DNA from: Chloroflexota bacterium
GTDB taxonomy: Bacteria; Chloroflexota; Limnocylindria; P2-11E
Assembly: GCA_005889075.1 (NCBI GenBank)
Contig: VBDQ01000036.1
Span: forward strand, 1 to 36,782
Direction: 5' to 3'
Length of the DNA stretch: 36,782 nucleotides
Shown here: positions 1-7,677 of the stretch, piece after piece
Position numbering within the stretch: the first letter of the stretch is position 1
How the letters are laid out: every line of letters starts with the position of its first letter
The notes under the pieces: model-generated
Database searches by the model: none
The model's input: only the letters and a program-made list of their open reading frames with translations
What the model was told of the DNA's origin: nothing
Program-made: the position numbers and the translations under genes

Positions 1-1102
1 GGATGTTGCAGGTCGCCTTGCCCGAGAGGCCGTCGCCGTAGAGCTGAGTGGCCACCGACTGACGGTCCGTCGCCATCGCGAGCGCGCGGCGCACGTGGAT
101 GTCGGTGAAGAACGGGTGCTTCGTGTCCGGTTCAGCGCGCTTGTCACCCAGCGACGCGTCCGGGTTCGAGAAGTTGATGAGCAGGCGCTCGATGCTCGAG
201 CCGTAGACCGTGACGAGGTTCCCGACGCTCGAGCCCTGGGCCATCGGCTTGAGGACCGCGGCCTCGACCTGGAGGTTCCACCCGTAATCGATGTCGCCCG
301 TCTGGAAGACCGCGCGAGCGGCCGAGGCCGCATCGCCGCCGCCCTTGAAGTTCACGTGCTTGAAGAACGGCTTGTTGGGATCACGGAAGTTCTCGTTGAG
401 GTCGTACTGCACGTTGTCGCCGGGCTTGAAGGCGTTGACCTTGTACGGGCCGGTGCCGATCGGCTTCTGGTCCGCGGTGCAGTCCTTCGCCTTCGCGCCG
501 AGGCAGTTCGCGTACTGAGCCTTCTGCAGGATCAGCGTGCTACCGCCGACGCCCCACTGGAAGTAGAAGGGCTGCGCGTCCTTGTAGGTCACGAGGACGG
601 TATTCGGATCCTTGGCCGTGACCGACTTGACGCCTTCGCACGAGTCGAAGGTCGACGCCGCGGTCGCCTCGTCGCACTGGTACGTGTAGGTCGCGACGAC
701 GTCGTCCGCCGTGAACGGAGAGCCGTCGGACCACTTCACGCCGGTGCGCAGCTTCCACGTAACGGTGGTGAAGTCCTTTGCGACCCCACCGTTCTCGACG
801 GTCGGGATCTCGGCGGCGAGGCCGTTCGCGAGCGCCTTGCCGTTCTTGTCCCAGGACGCGAGCGGCTCGAGGATGAGACGGGACGCGTCGGCGTCCTTGG
901 TGCCGGTCGCTTGGTGCGCGTTCAAGATCGTCGGAGCCTGCCAATAAAGGATGTTCAGTGTCTCGCCCGCTCCCCGTTTGGCTGCGGCCGAAGCGCTCGG
1001 TGCGCCGCTCGGCGAGGCCGGGTTACCTGTGCATGCGGTGAATGCGATCGCTGCGGTGACTGCGATGGCGAAGCCGCTTCGCCAGTAGCCGGGTTTCTCC
1101 AC
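1..1102 (-). CDS. Peptide-type ABC transporter substrate-binding lipoprotein (C-terminus outside window)
   Basis: The protein resembles family 5 extracellular solute-binding proteins (oligopeptide/nickel type), which capture substrate outside the membrane for an ABC importer. I place the start at the GTG at 1102, with a GGGAGG ribosome-binding site about 10 nt upstream. The product begins with a short basic and hydrophobic signal ending in a lipobox-like F-T-A-C near residue 24, so it is probably a lipoprotein. A Ser/Ala/Pro-rich spacer and the family-typical LNILYWQAPTILNAH segment follow. Further on are the motifs KWSDGSPFTADDVV and IGTGPYKV, and near the left edge FFTDIHVRRALAMATDR, all characteristic of this family. 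About 367 codons are visible; complete members have roughly 550-600, so the C-terminal third is missing. No permease or ATPase gene is in the window, so the substrate is unknown. It lies downstream of pheT on the same strand, about 90 nt away. Confidence 0.9.
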   Translation of the reverse strand, partial: MEKPGYWRSGFAIAVTAAIAFTACTGNPASPSGAPSASAAAKRGAGETLNILYWQAPTILNAHQATGTKDADASRLILEPLASWDKNGKALANGLAAEIPTVENGGVAKDFTTVTWKLRTGVKWSDGSPFTADDVVATYTYQCDEATAASTFDSCEGVKSVTAKDPNTVLVTYKDAQPFYFQWGVGGSTLILQKAQYANCLGAKAKDCTADQKPIGTGPYKVNAFKPGDNVQYDLNENFRDPNKPFFKHVNFKGGGDAASAARAVFQTGDIDYGWNLQVEAAVLKPMAQGSSVGNLVTVYGSSIERLLINFSNPDASLGDKRAEPDTKHPFFTDIHVRRALAMATDRQSVATQLYGDGLSGKATCNI

Positions 1103-1191
1103 TAGATCACAACCTCCCTAGCGCATGGTGGCGGAGTCTATCTGGGTACCCTGCGGCCCGCCCGCCGGTTCAGTGCCGGTAAGACCAACCG

Positions 1192-3612
1192 CTATCGGAT
1201 AGTGGCGCTGACCTCATGCTGGAGGCGGCCCGCGATCCGGCGCACGACCCGGTCGACGTCCGCATCCGCCAGCGTCGTTGTGGGCGACCGAAGGACCAAA
1301 CGCACGGCGAAGGACTTCCGACCCTCGCCGATCTGTGCGCCGCGATAGACGTCGAGAAGTCCGAGCGATTCGAGCTCGCGCCCGGCCGCCGACCGGATGG
1401 CCGCCTCGACGTCGGCGTACCGCGTCGTCTCGCTGACGACGACCGCCAGATCCCGCCGCGCGGCCGGATACCGCGGTGGCGGAGCGATCTTCACCGTCTG
1501 TGCCGCCCGATGCCACGAGACCAGGTCGATCTCGGCGATGAAGGTTTCGTCAGGCAGCTCCCACATCCCGGCGACCCGTGGATCGAGCTGACCCCAGATC
1601 AGATGCGTGATGCCGCCATCGGTGAGCGCGAGGGACCGTCCGGGGTGCATGCCTGGCGCGGGTGCTTCTTCGCCGCGGGTCGCGACGCGTAGAAGATCGG
1701 CGAGGCCCTGGACGATGCCGTGAATGTCGCGGACGTCCCACTTCCGGTTGCCGACGAGCCACGTCTCGCCCTCCTTTACGGGCGACGCATCGCCGGCGAG
1801 AAGGATCGCGATGGTCGTGCGCTCGTCGGGCAGATCACCACGACGCGGGATGTAGACCGGGGCGATCTCGAAGATCGCGAGGCTCGTGCGCTGGCGCAAA
1901 TTGCGGCGGGCGGTGTCGAGAAGGCTCGCGCGCAGCGTCGACCGGGCCGCCGACTGGGCGACGGTCGTCGGGTTGATGACTCGCAGCGGCTCCGGCGCAA
2001 TGCAGTCCCCGTCATCGGCTTTCAGCATGCCGAGCCATGCGGGATCGATCAGCGAGTACGCGACGATCTCCTGAAGACCGAATCCGACGAGGGCATCGCG
2101 CGCGCGCTCGCGGAAGTCCTCGAAGGGATGGCGTTCCGCGAGCGGCAGGGGTCCATCGGGCACGCGCGTCGGCAGACGGTCGTATCCGGCGATCCGGCCG
2201 ACCTCTTCCACGATGTCCTCGGCGATCGCGATATCGGTACGCACCGCCGGCGGGGTAGCGATCAGCGTGTCGCCATCCGCCGCTACTGTGAACTGCAGGC
2301 GCCGAAGGATGTCGAGCGTCTCTTCCGGCGCGACCTCGATCCCGAGCACCCGCGGCATGTCGGAAAAATGCATGCGGACGTTCACTCTCGGGCGCGGTTG
2401 CGGATAACGATCGACCACGCCTTCAAGCTGCGCGCCGGCGTGTTCGCGAAGGAGGCGACACGCGCGCGCAAGGGCGAGCGGCACGGCCTCCGGCGACAGC
2501 TCCCACGCAAAGCGCCGCGCGGCTGCGCTCCCACTCGAGCCGTGCAAGTTGAGATCGGCGGTGGTGCGCCCGATCCGTCGCGGCTCGAACGACGCGCACT
2601 CGAGGGCGACGGTCGTCGTGTCCGCCCGGATCTCGGAATCCTCGCCTCCGAGGATCCCCGCGATGCCGAGGGCACGCTGGCCGTCGGCGATCACCAGCGT
2701 CCGTTCGGGGAGCACACGGTCGATGCCGTCGAGCGTGCGGATCGTCTCGCCGCGGCGCGCAGCGCGAGCGACGAGCACGCCGTCGCGCAGCTGGCGGTGG
2801 TCGTACGCGTGCAGGGGTTGGCCGAGCTCGAGCATCACGTAGTTGGTGATGTCGACGACGTTGTCGATCGGACGCATGCCCGCGGCGATGAGCCGCTCCT
2901 GCATCCAGGTCGGAGACGGGCCGATGTGCACGCCGGTCAGGAGCGCCGCCGCGAACCGCGGGCAGGCGACCTCGTCGTCGATGCGGACATCGAGCCCTTT
3001 CGGCGCACGCTCCGGCAGCCGATCGAGCGCAGGCTCCATCAGACGCGTGCCGAGGAGTGCGCTCACCTCGCGCCCGATGCCGACGACGCCAAGGCAGTCC
3101 GGCCGGTTCGGCTGGACCTCGAGCGCGAGGATCGTCTCGCCCAACACCTCGCGGAGCACGGCACCGACCGGAAGGTCCCGATCGAGGATGCGGATGCCTT
3201 CGTGATCCTCGCCGAGGCCGAGCTCCTTGCTCGAGAGCACCATGCCCTCACTCTGGATCCCACGCATCGGCTTCCCGCGGAGGATCGTGCGCTCTCCGGT
3301 GTGACCGTCGATGATCTCGGCGCCCTCGTCGGCGTACGGCACGATCGCGCCTTCGACGAGGTTGGTCGCACCCGTGACGACGGTCTTCGTTCGACCCTCG
3401 CCGTAATCCACCGTGGCGAGAAGGAGCTTGTCGGCATTGGGATGCTTGGCGAGCTTCGCGATGCGACCGACGCGCACCTTCTCGCCCCACCAGGGCCGTT
3501 CGACGCCCTTCACTTCGGTGCTGGACATGTGCAGCTTGAGCGCGAGCTCGTCGATCGAAATCGGAATCTCGACGTATTCCCTCAGCCACGACACCGGCAC
3601 TTTGATCAGCAC
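1192..3612 (-). CDS. pheT: Phenylalanine--tRNA ligase beta subunit
   Basis: The beta subunit of the heterotetrameric class II phenylalanyl-tRNA synthetase, which charges tRNA-Phe and edits Tyr-tRNA-Phe. Domains visible in order are the N-terminal KVPVSWLREYV signature, an EMAP-like tRNA-binding OB fold (about 40-150), the B3/B4 editing region (about 215-370, with NVVDITNYVMLELGQPLHAYD), B5 (about 400-470), a catalytic-like core (EDIVEEVGRIAGYDRLP), and a C-terminal anticodon-binding ferredoxin-like domain starting near PPRYPAARRDLAVVV. The length of about 806 residues is normal. I prefer the GTG at 3612, which has GAGGTG 6 nt upstream; a GTG at 3621 would add three residues. It follows pheS after a 175-nt gap holding a strong inverted repeat. 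Confidence 0.97.
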   Translation of the reverse strand: MLIKVPVSWLREYVEIPISIDELALKLHMSSTEVKGVERPWWGEKVRVGRIAKLAKHPNADKLLLATVDYGEGRTKTVVTGATNLVEGAIVPYADEGAEIIDGHTGERTILRGKPMRGIQSEGMVLSSKELGLGEDHEGIRILDRDLPVGAVLREVLGETILALEVQPNRPDCLGVVGIGREVSALLGTRLMEPALDRLPERAPKGLDVRIDDEVACPRFAAALLTGVHIGPSPTWMQERLIAAGMRPIDNVVDITNYVMLELGQPLHAYDHRQLRDGVLVARAARRGETIRTLDGIDRVLPERTLVIADGQRALGIAGILGGEDSEIRADTTTVALECASFEPRRIGRTTADLNLHGSSGSAAARRFAWELSPEAVPLALARACRLLREHAGAQLEGVVDRYPQPRPRVNVRMHFSDMPRVLGIEVAPEETLDILRRLQFTVAADGDTLIATPPAVRTDIAIAEDIVEEVGRIAGYDRLPTRVPDGPLPLAERHPFEDFRERARDALVGFGLQEIVAYSLIDPAWLGMLKADDGDCIAPEPLRVINPTTVAQSAARSTLRASLLDTARRNLRQRTSLAIFEIAPVYIPRRGDLPDERTTIAILLAGDASPVKEGETWLVGNRKWDVRDIHGIVQGLADLLRVATRGEEAPAPGMHPGRSLALTDGGITHLIWGQLDPRVAGMWELPDETFIAEIDLVSWHRAAQTVKIAPPPRYPAARRDLAVVVSETTRYADVEAAIRSAAGRELESLGLLDVYRGAQIGEGRKSFAVRLVLRSPTTTLADADVDRVVRRIAGRLQHEVSATIR

Positions 3613-3681
3613 GAAAGACACCTCAGGCAGGGAGTTGCGCTGAAGACTCGGGGCAGCGAGCGGGGCGACGGCAGCGCCGAG

Positions 3682-3724
3682 GGACCCCGCGCGGTGGGGA
3701 ACCGGCCGCCAGGCCGGGGGGTCC
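3682..3724. repeat. Nested inverted repeat between pheS and pheT
   Basis: The outer arms GGACCCC (3682-3688) and GGGGTCC (3718-3724) are perfect 7-bp complements. They enclose a second perfect hairpin, CCGGCC (3702-3707), loop gcca, GGCCGG (3712-3717). There is no T-run on either strand, so a standard intrinsic terminator is unlikely. It could be a mobile palindromic repeat, or a structure that adjusts pheT expression relative to pheS. Confidence 0.5.
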
Positions 3725-3787
3725 GCCGCCGCGTAAAGAGGGTTTCGGCGCTGCCGGCGCTCCGAAGATCACGCAAACGGCGGCGCA

Positions 3788-4843
3788 TCAGAACTGCTCC
3801 AGATACCGGATGTCGTTCTGATAGAAGAGCCGGATGTCCGGGGCGCCCGTCTTGAGCATGGCGATGCGCTCGATCCCGCCGCCGAAAGCGAATCCCTGGT
3901 AGCGCGTGGGGTCGTAGCCGACTCGGCGAAGCACGTCCGGGTGCACCATGCCGCACCCCGCCGCCTCGATCCAGCCATCGCCGCCGCACACGTGGCAATT
4001 GGGGTCCTTGCCTTCGCAGGCGAAGCAGTCGAACGCGATCTCGGCGGAGGGCTCGGTGAAAGGGAAGTAATCGACGCGGAACCGGATCTTCCGGTCGCTT
4101 CCGAACACCTGCCGCGCGAAGGCGTACAGCGTGCCCTTGAGGTCTGCCATCGTGAGCTTCTCGTCGATCGCGAGGCCCTCGTACTGGAAGAAGATGCTTT
4201 CGCGGATCGCATCGGTGGCCTCATATCGGTAACAGCGTCCCGGAATGACGACGCGGATCGGCGGCCGGCGCTCCTCCATGATCCGCACCTGCATCGGCGA
4301 TGTGTGTGTTCTTCCCAGGATCGGCCGCGACGGATCGTCCCCGAGCGGATTGGAAATCCAGAGCGTCTGCCATTTCTCGCGCGCGGGATGGCCGGGCGGG
4401 ATGTTGAGGGCTTCGAAGTTGTAGTAATCCCATTCGATCTCGGGTCCCTCGACGGTCTCGAACCCGAGCGTCGCGAAGATGCGCGATACCTCACGCATCG
4501 TCTGTGAGATGGGATGAAGCCGGCCCAGACGAACCCGTCTTGGCGGGAGCGACAGGTCCTCGCGCTCCTGGCCGAGCTCGCGCGCGAGCGCTGCGTCGCG
4601 AAGCGCCGCTTCGCGCGCCTCGAGCGCTTTCTCGATCCGTATTTTGGCGTCGTTGACGGCGGCGCCGTACGCGGGGCGCTCCGGCGGTGGAAGCGACGCG
4701 AGCTTCTTCGTCGCCTCGCTCAGCGCTCCTTCTTTTCGGCCCAGATAGCGGACGCGGGAAGCTTCGAGCGCGGCCTCGTCCGCTGCCGCGGCGATTTCCG
4801 TCGCCGCCCGGTCCGCGAGCGCTTTCAAGTCCTGGCCAGCCAC
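3788..4843 (-). CDS. pheS: Phenylalanine--tRNA ligase alpha subunit
   Basis: The catalytic alpha subunit of phenylalanyl-tRNA synthetase, partner of pheT downstream. The N-terminal 80 or so residues form the usual coiled-coil tRNA-binding arm. The class II core follows, with HPISQTMREVSRIFATLGFE, the motif 2 region GRCYRYEATDA, and the motif 3 region FAFGGGIERIAMLK. A four-cysteine insertion (CFACEGKDPNCHVCGG) just before GWIEAAGCGMVHP is a variant known in other bacterial PheS proteins and may bind zinc. I chose the GTG at 4843 because GGAGGAGG sits 4 nt upstream; a further upstream ATG at 4864 would lie in the T-box terminator region. The product is 351 residues, a normal length. It is preceded by a T-box leader, so it should be induced when uncharged tRNA-Phe accumulates. 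Confidence 0.97.
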   Translation of the reverse strand: MAGQDLKALADRAATEIAAAADEAALEASRVRYLGRKEGALSEATKKLASLPPPERPAYGAAVNDAKIRIEKALEAREAALRDAALARELGQEREDLSLPPRRVRLGRLHPISQTMREVSRIFATLGFETVEGPEIEWDYYNFEALNIPPGHPAREKWQTLWISNPLGDDPSRPILGRTHTSPMQVRIMEERRPPIRVVIPGRCYRYEATDAIRESIFFQYEGLAIDEKLTMADLKGTLYAFARQVFGSDRKIRFRVDYFPFTEPSAEIAFDCFACEGKDPNCHVCGGDGWIEAAGCGMVHPDVLRRVGYDPTRYQGFAFGGGIERIAMLKTGAPDIRLFYQNDIRYLEQF

Positions 4844-4861
4844 GTCGCCTCCTCCAGACAA

Positions 4862-5098
4862 CACGAAGCCCGCCGTTCGTTCGGGACGAAGGCGGGCCTC
4901 CGCGGTACCACCCGTGTTCCCTCACCGGCACGAGCCGGAGGAGGACGCTCGGTCGAGGCTCTATCGGGCCTCAGGCGGACCGGCTTTTCTGCCGGCCGGC
5001 TCAGGAGCGAATTCTCGCGTCGTCGGCGCGACCGGTTTGCACCCGCGTTGCCGGTCTCTCTCTGGCGCCGCGTGTCGCGGTACTGCTCTCCTTCGTCG
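4862..5098 (-). promoter_or_regulatory. T-box leader of pheS-pheT (tRNA-Phe sensing)
   Basis: The minus strand holds a complete-looking T-box riboswitch. Its 5' end has the Stem I opening GACGAAGGAGAGCAGTA (about 5097-5081). A TTC triplet within GAGAATTCGCTC (5011-5009) is the likely Phe specifier. The T-box core GGGTGGTACCGCGG is at 4913-4900, followed by a terminator-like hairpin at 4897-4868. T-box RNAs bind cognate uncharged tRNA through the specifier and the UGGN bulge; binding favours the antiterminator. The leader starts directly after the rplT stop codon, so it would let pheST be uncoupled from the upstream infC-rpmI-rplT transcript. The class is clear. The exact ends and the specifier position are read by eye. 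Confidence 0.9.
4868..4897 (-). terminator. T-box terminator hairpin upstream of pheS
   Basis: On the minus strand GCCCGCC (4897-4891) pairs with GGCGGGC (4874-4868), and the inner TTCGT pairs with ACGAA. A moderately T-rich stretch TTCGTGTTGTCT follows, then the pheS ribosome-binding site. The 5' arm is adjacent to the T-box core, as expected for mutually exclusive terminator and antiterminator forms. Confidence 0.75.
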
Positions 5099-5100
5099 CC

Positions 5101-5472
5101 TTATGACTTGTTCGGTTTGCCAGACTTCTCTTTCAGCAGATCGATGTAGTGGCGAAACACCTTCGGGTCTCGCACCGCCATGTCAGCGAGCACTTTGCGG
5201 TCCAGATCTATGCCCGCCAGCCGTAGGGCGTTCATGAGCCGGCTATACGACACGCCAGCGTCGCGCGCCGCGGCGTTGATCCGAGCGATCCAGAGCGCGC
5301 GGAATTGACCCTTGCGTGCGCGCCGATCGCGATACGCATAACGGAGCGCGTGCATCGCAGCTTCGCGGGCCGGCCGCACGAGCTTGTGCTTGGACGCGCG
5401 GCGACCCTCCGCTTGCGTGAGGAGCTTCTTGTGCTTCTTGTGCGCGGCGACCCCGCGCTTCACCCGTGACAT
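5101..5472 (-). CDS. rplT: 50S ribosomal protein L20
   Basis: A ribosomal protein that binds 23S rRNA early in large-subunit assembly. The 123-residue product shows the family hallmarks: [16 protein letters not shown] at the N-terminus, [24 protein letters not shown] in the middle, and [25 protein letters not shown] near the C-terminus. In several bacteria L20 also represses its own operon by binding the leader RNA; I did not identify such a site here. It lies 13 nt downstream of rpmI and directly upstream of the pheS T-box leader, matching the widely conserved infC-rpmI-rplT-pheS-pheT order. Confidence 0.98.
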   Translation of the reverse strand: MSRVKRGVAAHKKHKKLLTQAEGRRASKHKLVRPAREAAMHALRYAYRDRRARKGQFRALWIARINAAARDAGVSYSRLMNALRLAGIDLDRKVLADMAVRDPKVFRHYIDLLKEKSGKPNKS

Positions 5473-5485
5473 CCGTTGCCCTCCC

Positions 5486-5683
5486 CTAGATCCGCGGCAG
5501 CAGCTTGCGGACGAGTTTGAGGTCGCCCTTGGCCACGAGTGCTTTGCCGGCGTGCCGGCGCTTGCGCGACGGGCTCTTGTGCTGGTTCAGGTGACCCTTG
5601 TACGCCTTCGCCCGCACGAGACGACCGCGTCCGGTGACCTCGAAACGCTTCTTGGCGCCGCTGTGGCTCCTGATCTTGGGCAC
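5486..5683 (-). CDS. rpmI: 50S ribosomal protein L35
   Basis: A small basic ribosomal protein of 65 residues with the L35 signature [20 protein letters not shown] and [13 protein letters not shown]. Its length, ATG start and position between infC and rplT are typical. No cysteine-based zinc motif is present, which is normal for this family. Confidence 0.97.
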   Translation of the reverse strand: MPKIRSHSGAKKRFEVTGRGRLVRAKAYKGHLNQHKSPSRKRRHAGKALVAKGDLKLVRKLLPRI

Positions 5684-5726
5684 GGTGAGCGGACCTCCGA
5701 TGCGCAGGCGTGAACAGAAATTCTAG

Positions 5727-6455
5727 CTAAGCCGGACGCTGGGCGCGGGGCGTCGGCGCGGTGCGAGGCGCAGGCGGACGAGCGCTCGCCGGTGCCGAAG
5801 CTGGATGCGTCCCGTCCGTCGGCCGCGCAGCTGCCGGCACCGCCGGCACGGGGGCGCCGGGCGTGACAGGGCGTGGCGCGATTGGTGGCGGCGTGGCTGG
5901 ACGCGCCGGACCCGCAGGCGCGGGCGCCGCGCCTCCGGCGTCGCGGCGCACGGGATTCATGATCATGTGCATCTGACGTCCTTCAAGAAGCGGCTGGCGC
6001 TCGATGATGCCGTGCTCCTTCAGCTTGTCTCCGATCTGAAGGAGCAGGACGCGACCGCGGTCCGGGTGCGCCAGCTCGCGGCCGCGGAACCGGACGGTGA
6101 CCTTGAGCTTGTCGCCGTCGTCGAGGAATTTGGCCGCGGCGCGGATCTTCGTGTCGATGTCGTGATCGTCGATCTTCGGGGTGACGCGGATCTCCTTCCA
6201 GGTCACCGCCTTCTGCTTCTTCTTGGCGTCCTTGGCTTTCTGCTGGAGGTCGTAGCGGTATTTCCCGAAATCAAGCAGGCGCGCGACCGGCGGCTGGACG
6301 TTCGGCGCGATCTCGACGAGGTCGTAGCCGTCCTCCTGGGCCTTCGCCAGCGCGCGAACGGTCGGCACGACGCCGAGCTGCTCGCCGTTCGGCCCGATGA
6401 GGCGGACGGAGGGGACGCGGATCTGGTCGTTGACCCGGAGTTCAGGCGCGGCTAT
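5727..6455 (-). CDS. infC: Translation initiation factor IF-3 with a non-AUG start and a Pro/Ala-rich tail
   Basis: IF-3 binds the 30S subunit and checks start-codon pairing. The conserved N-domain (RVNDQIRVPSVRLIGPNGEQLGVV) lies upstream of the first GTG (6368), so translation must start further upstream. In that frame the nearest upstream stop is a TAG, and no ATG, GTG or TTG occurs between it and the conserved region. Two candidates remain. ATA at 6455 has GAGG 6 nt upstream and gives an N-terminus like actinobacterial IF-3. ATT at 6473 has a weaker GGAG about 13 nt upstream. I chose ATA. The C-domain (GDKLKVTVRFRGRELAHPDRG, EGRQMHMIMNPV) is intact and is followed by about 70 residues of Pro/Ala-rich sequence. 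Total length is about 242 residues. infC in E. coli starts with AUU and is autoregulated through it, so similar control is plausible. Confidence 0.92.
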   Translation of the reverse strand: MAAPELRVNDQIRVPSVRLIGPNGEQLGVVPTVRALAKAQEDGYDLVEIAPNVQPPVARLLDFGKYRYDLQQKAKDAKKKQKAVTWKEIRVTPKIDDHDIDTKIRAAAKFLDDGDKLKVTVRFRGRELAHPDRGRVLLLQIGDKLKEHGIIERQPLLEGRQMHMIMNPVRRDAGGAAPAPAGPARPATPPPIAPRPVTPGAPVPAVPAAARPTDGTHPASAPASARPPAPRTAPTPRAQRPA

Positions 6456-6543
6456 AGGGCGCCTCGATTCAATATGGGCGTGAGTGCTCCGCTACCAGCG
6501 CGCCCGCTCCCCGTGAAAGGACATCAACTGAGGTCAGTGTATA

Positions 6544-7677
6544 TCACCGCTCGAGGTAGCTGAGCAGTCGCGTCTGCACCGAAGGCCAATCGTCGCGTGT
6601 GATCCCAAAGACGACACTCGTTCGGAGTCGCCCATCGGGCAGGACCCGCTCGTTGCGGAGCTCCGCTTCCTTTTGCGCACCGAGACGAGCGATGGCGTTC
6701 TGCGAGGGCTCGTTGCGCTTGTCGGTCTGAAGCCACACGCGATTCGCGCCGAGCGTTTCGAACGCGTGACGAAGCAGAAGCAGTTTGCTCTCGGTGTTCA
6801 CCGGGGTACGCCGGGCGCCTTTCCCGTAGAAGGTGTAACCGATCTCGAGCGTGCGGTTGGGAGGATCGATGTGTGCATAGCGCGTCGTCCCCACAAGGAC
6901 GCCGTCGCGCTTACGGATCACCGCGAACGGGAGCTGCTGGCCGACGATCGCCTGATCCAGCGCCCACCGGATGTACCGTGCGTATCCGTCGACGCCACGC
7001 GGGCGCGGCTGAACGAAGAGCCAGATGTCATCCTCGTCGCCGGCCTCAAAGAGAGCGGGTGCGTGCTCCATTCGCAGCGGCACGAGGCGGACGTGCGCGC
7101 CCTCCAAGGTCGCCGGACGCGGGTCGAAATCGGGTCGTTTGCGGCCCGCGACAAGACCCATTTTCACGTCGTCGACGAACCCGTCGTCGGTGCCGACGCC
7201 ATCGCGCTCGATCCCCTCGACCTCGAAGCCGAGCGCCTTGTACATCCAGATCGCGCGATCGTTGAAGCCGACGACCGACAGGCCGATGCGGTGGAGTTGT
7301 AGCTCATCGAACAGGTATCGCACGAGGACGCCAAGCGCCTCGCGGCCGAGATGCTTGCCCCAGAGGCCCGGCTCGCCGATGCCGATGCCGATCTCCGCGC
7401 TCCGTCCCTTGGGGTGATAGTTCCGATAGTTCGCGAAGCCGACGGCACGTCCGGCGTACTCGATGATCCAGCAGGCCGAGTCCCCCGGCCGCGACATGCG
7501 TTCGATCCACCTGCGCGCGTCGTCCTCCTCGAACCGGCCCGGCTCACGCGCCCACTGGTAGCGACGGAACTCGGGATCGCTCCCCCACCGCATCAGGTGC
7601 GGCAGGTCGTCGAACGTCATGGGCCGGAGCGCGAGGCGCTCGCCGCGTAGGAGCGGCGGCGCGACCGCGGTGCTCAT
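6544..7677 (-). CDS. Tandem GNAT-family N-acetyltransferase (two RimJ-like domains)
   Basis: A 377-residue protein made of two GNAT acetyltransferase domains. The first (about 8-175) opens with LRGERLALRPMTFDDLPHLM and has the acetyl-CoA region GIGIGEPGLWGKHLGREAL, then HRIGLSVVGFNDRAIWMYKALGFE. The second (about 190-365) opens with LEGAHVRLVPLRMEHAPALF, keeps the LEIGYTFYGKGARRTPVNTE segment of RimJ/RimL-like enzymes, and has NRVWLQTDKRNEPSQNAIARLGA. The first domain has the more standard glycine-rich loop; in the second, the residues after GKGA are RTPVNTE. Substrates are unknown. The ATG overlaps the thrS stop by 4 nt (ATGA, 7674-7677), so it is probably translationally coupled to thrS. 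Confidence 0.9.
   Translation of the reverse strand: MSTAVAPPLLRGERLALRPMTFDDLPHLMRWGSDPEFRRYQWAREPGRFEEDDARRWIERMSRPGDSACWIIEYAGRAVGFANYRNYHPKGRSAEIGIGIGEPGLWGKHLGREALGVLVRYLFDELQLHRIGLSVVGFNDRAIWMYKALGFEVEGIERDGVGTDDGFVDDVKMGLVAGRKRPDFDPRPATLEGAHVRLVPLRMEHAPALFEAGDEDDIWLFVQPRPRGVDGYARYIRWALDQAIVGQQLPFAVIRKRDGVLVGTTRYAHIDPPNRTLEIGYTFYGKGARRTPVNTESKLLLLRHAFETLGANRVWLQTDKRNEPSQNAIARLGAQKEAELRNERVLPDGRLRTSVVFGITRDDWPSVQTRLLSYLER

Noticed and set aside
1720-3855. Long plus-strand open frame (711 codons) opposite pheT
   Set aside because: It is rich in Arg, Asp, His and Val in the pattern of antisense frames in GC-rich genes, matches no family, and lies entirely across the well-supported pheT.
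6538-6543. TATACA on the minus strand as a -10 box for infC
   Set aside because: It overlaps the GNAT stop codon and has no -35 partner; read-through from thrS is equally possible.
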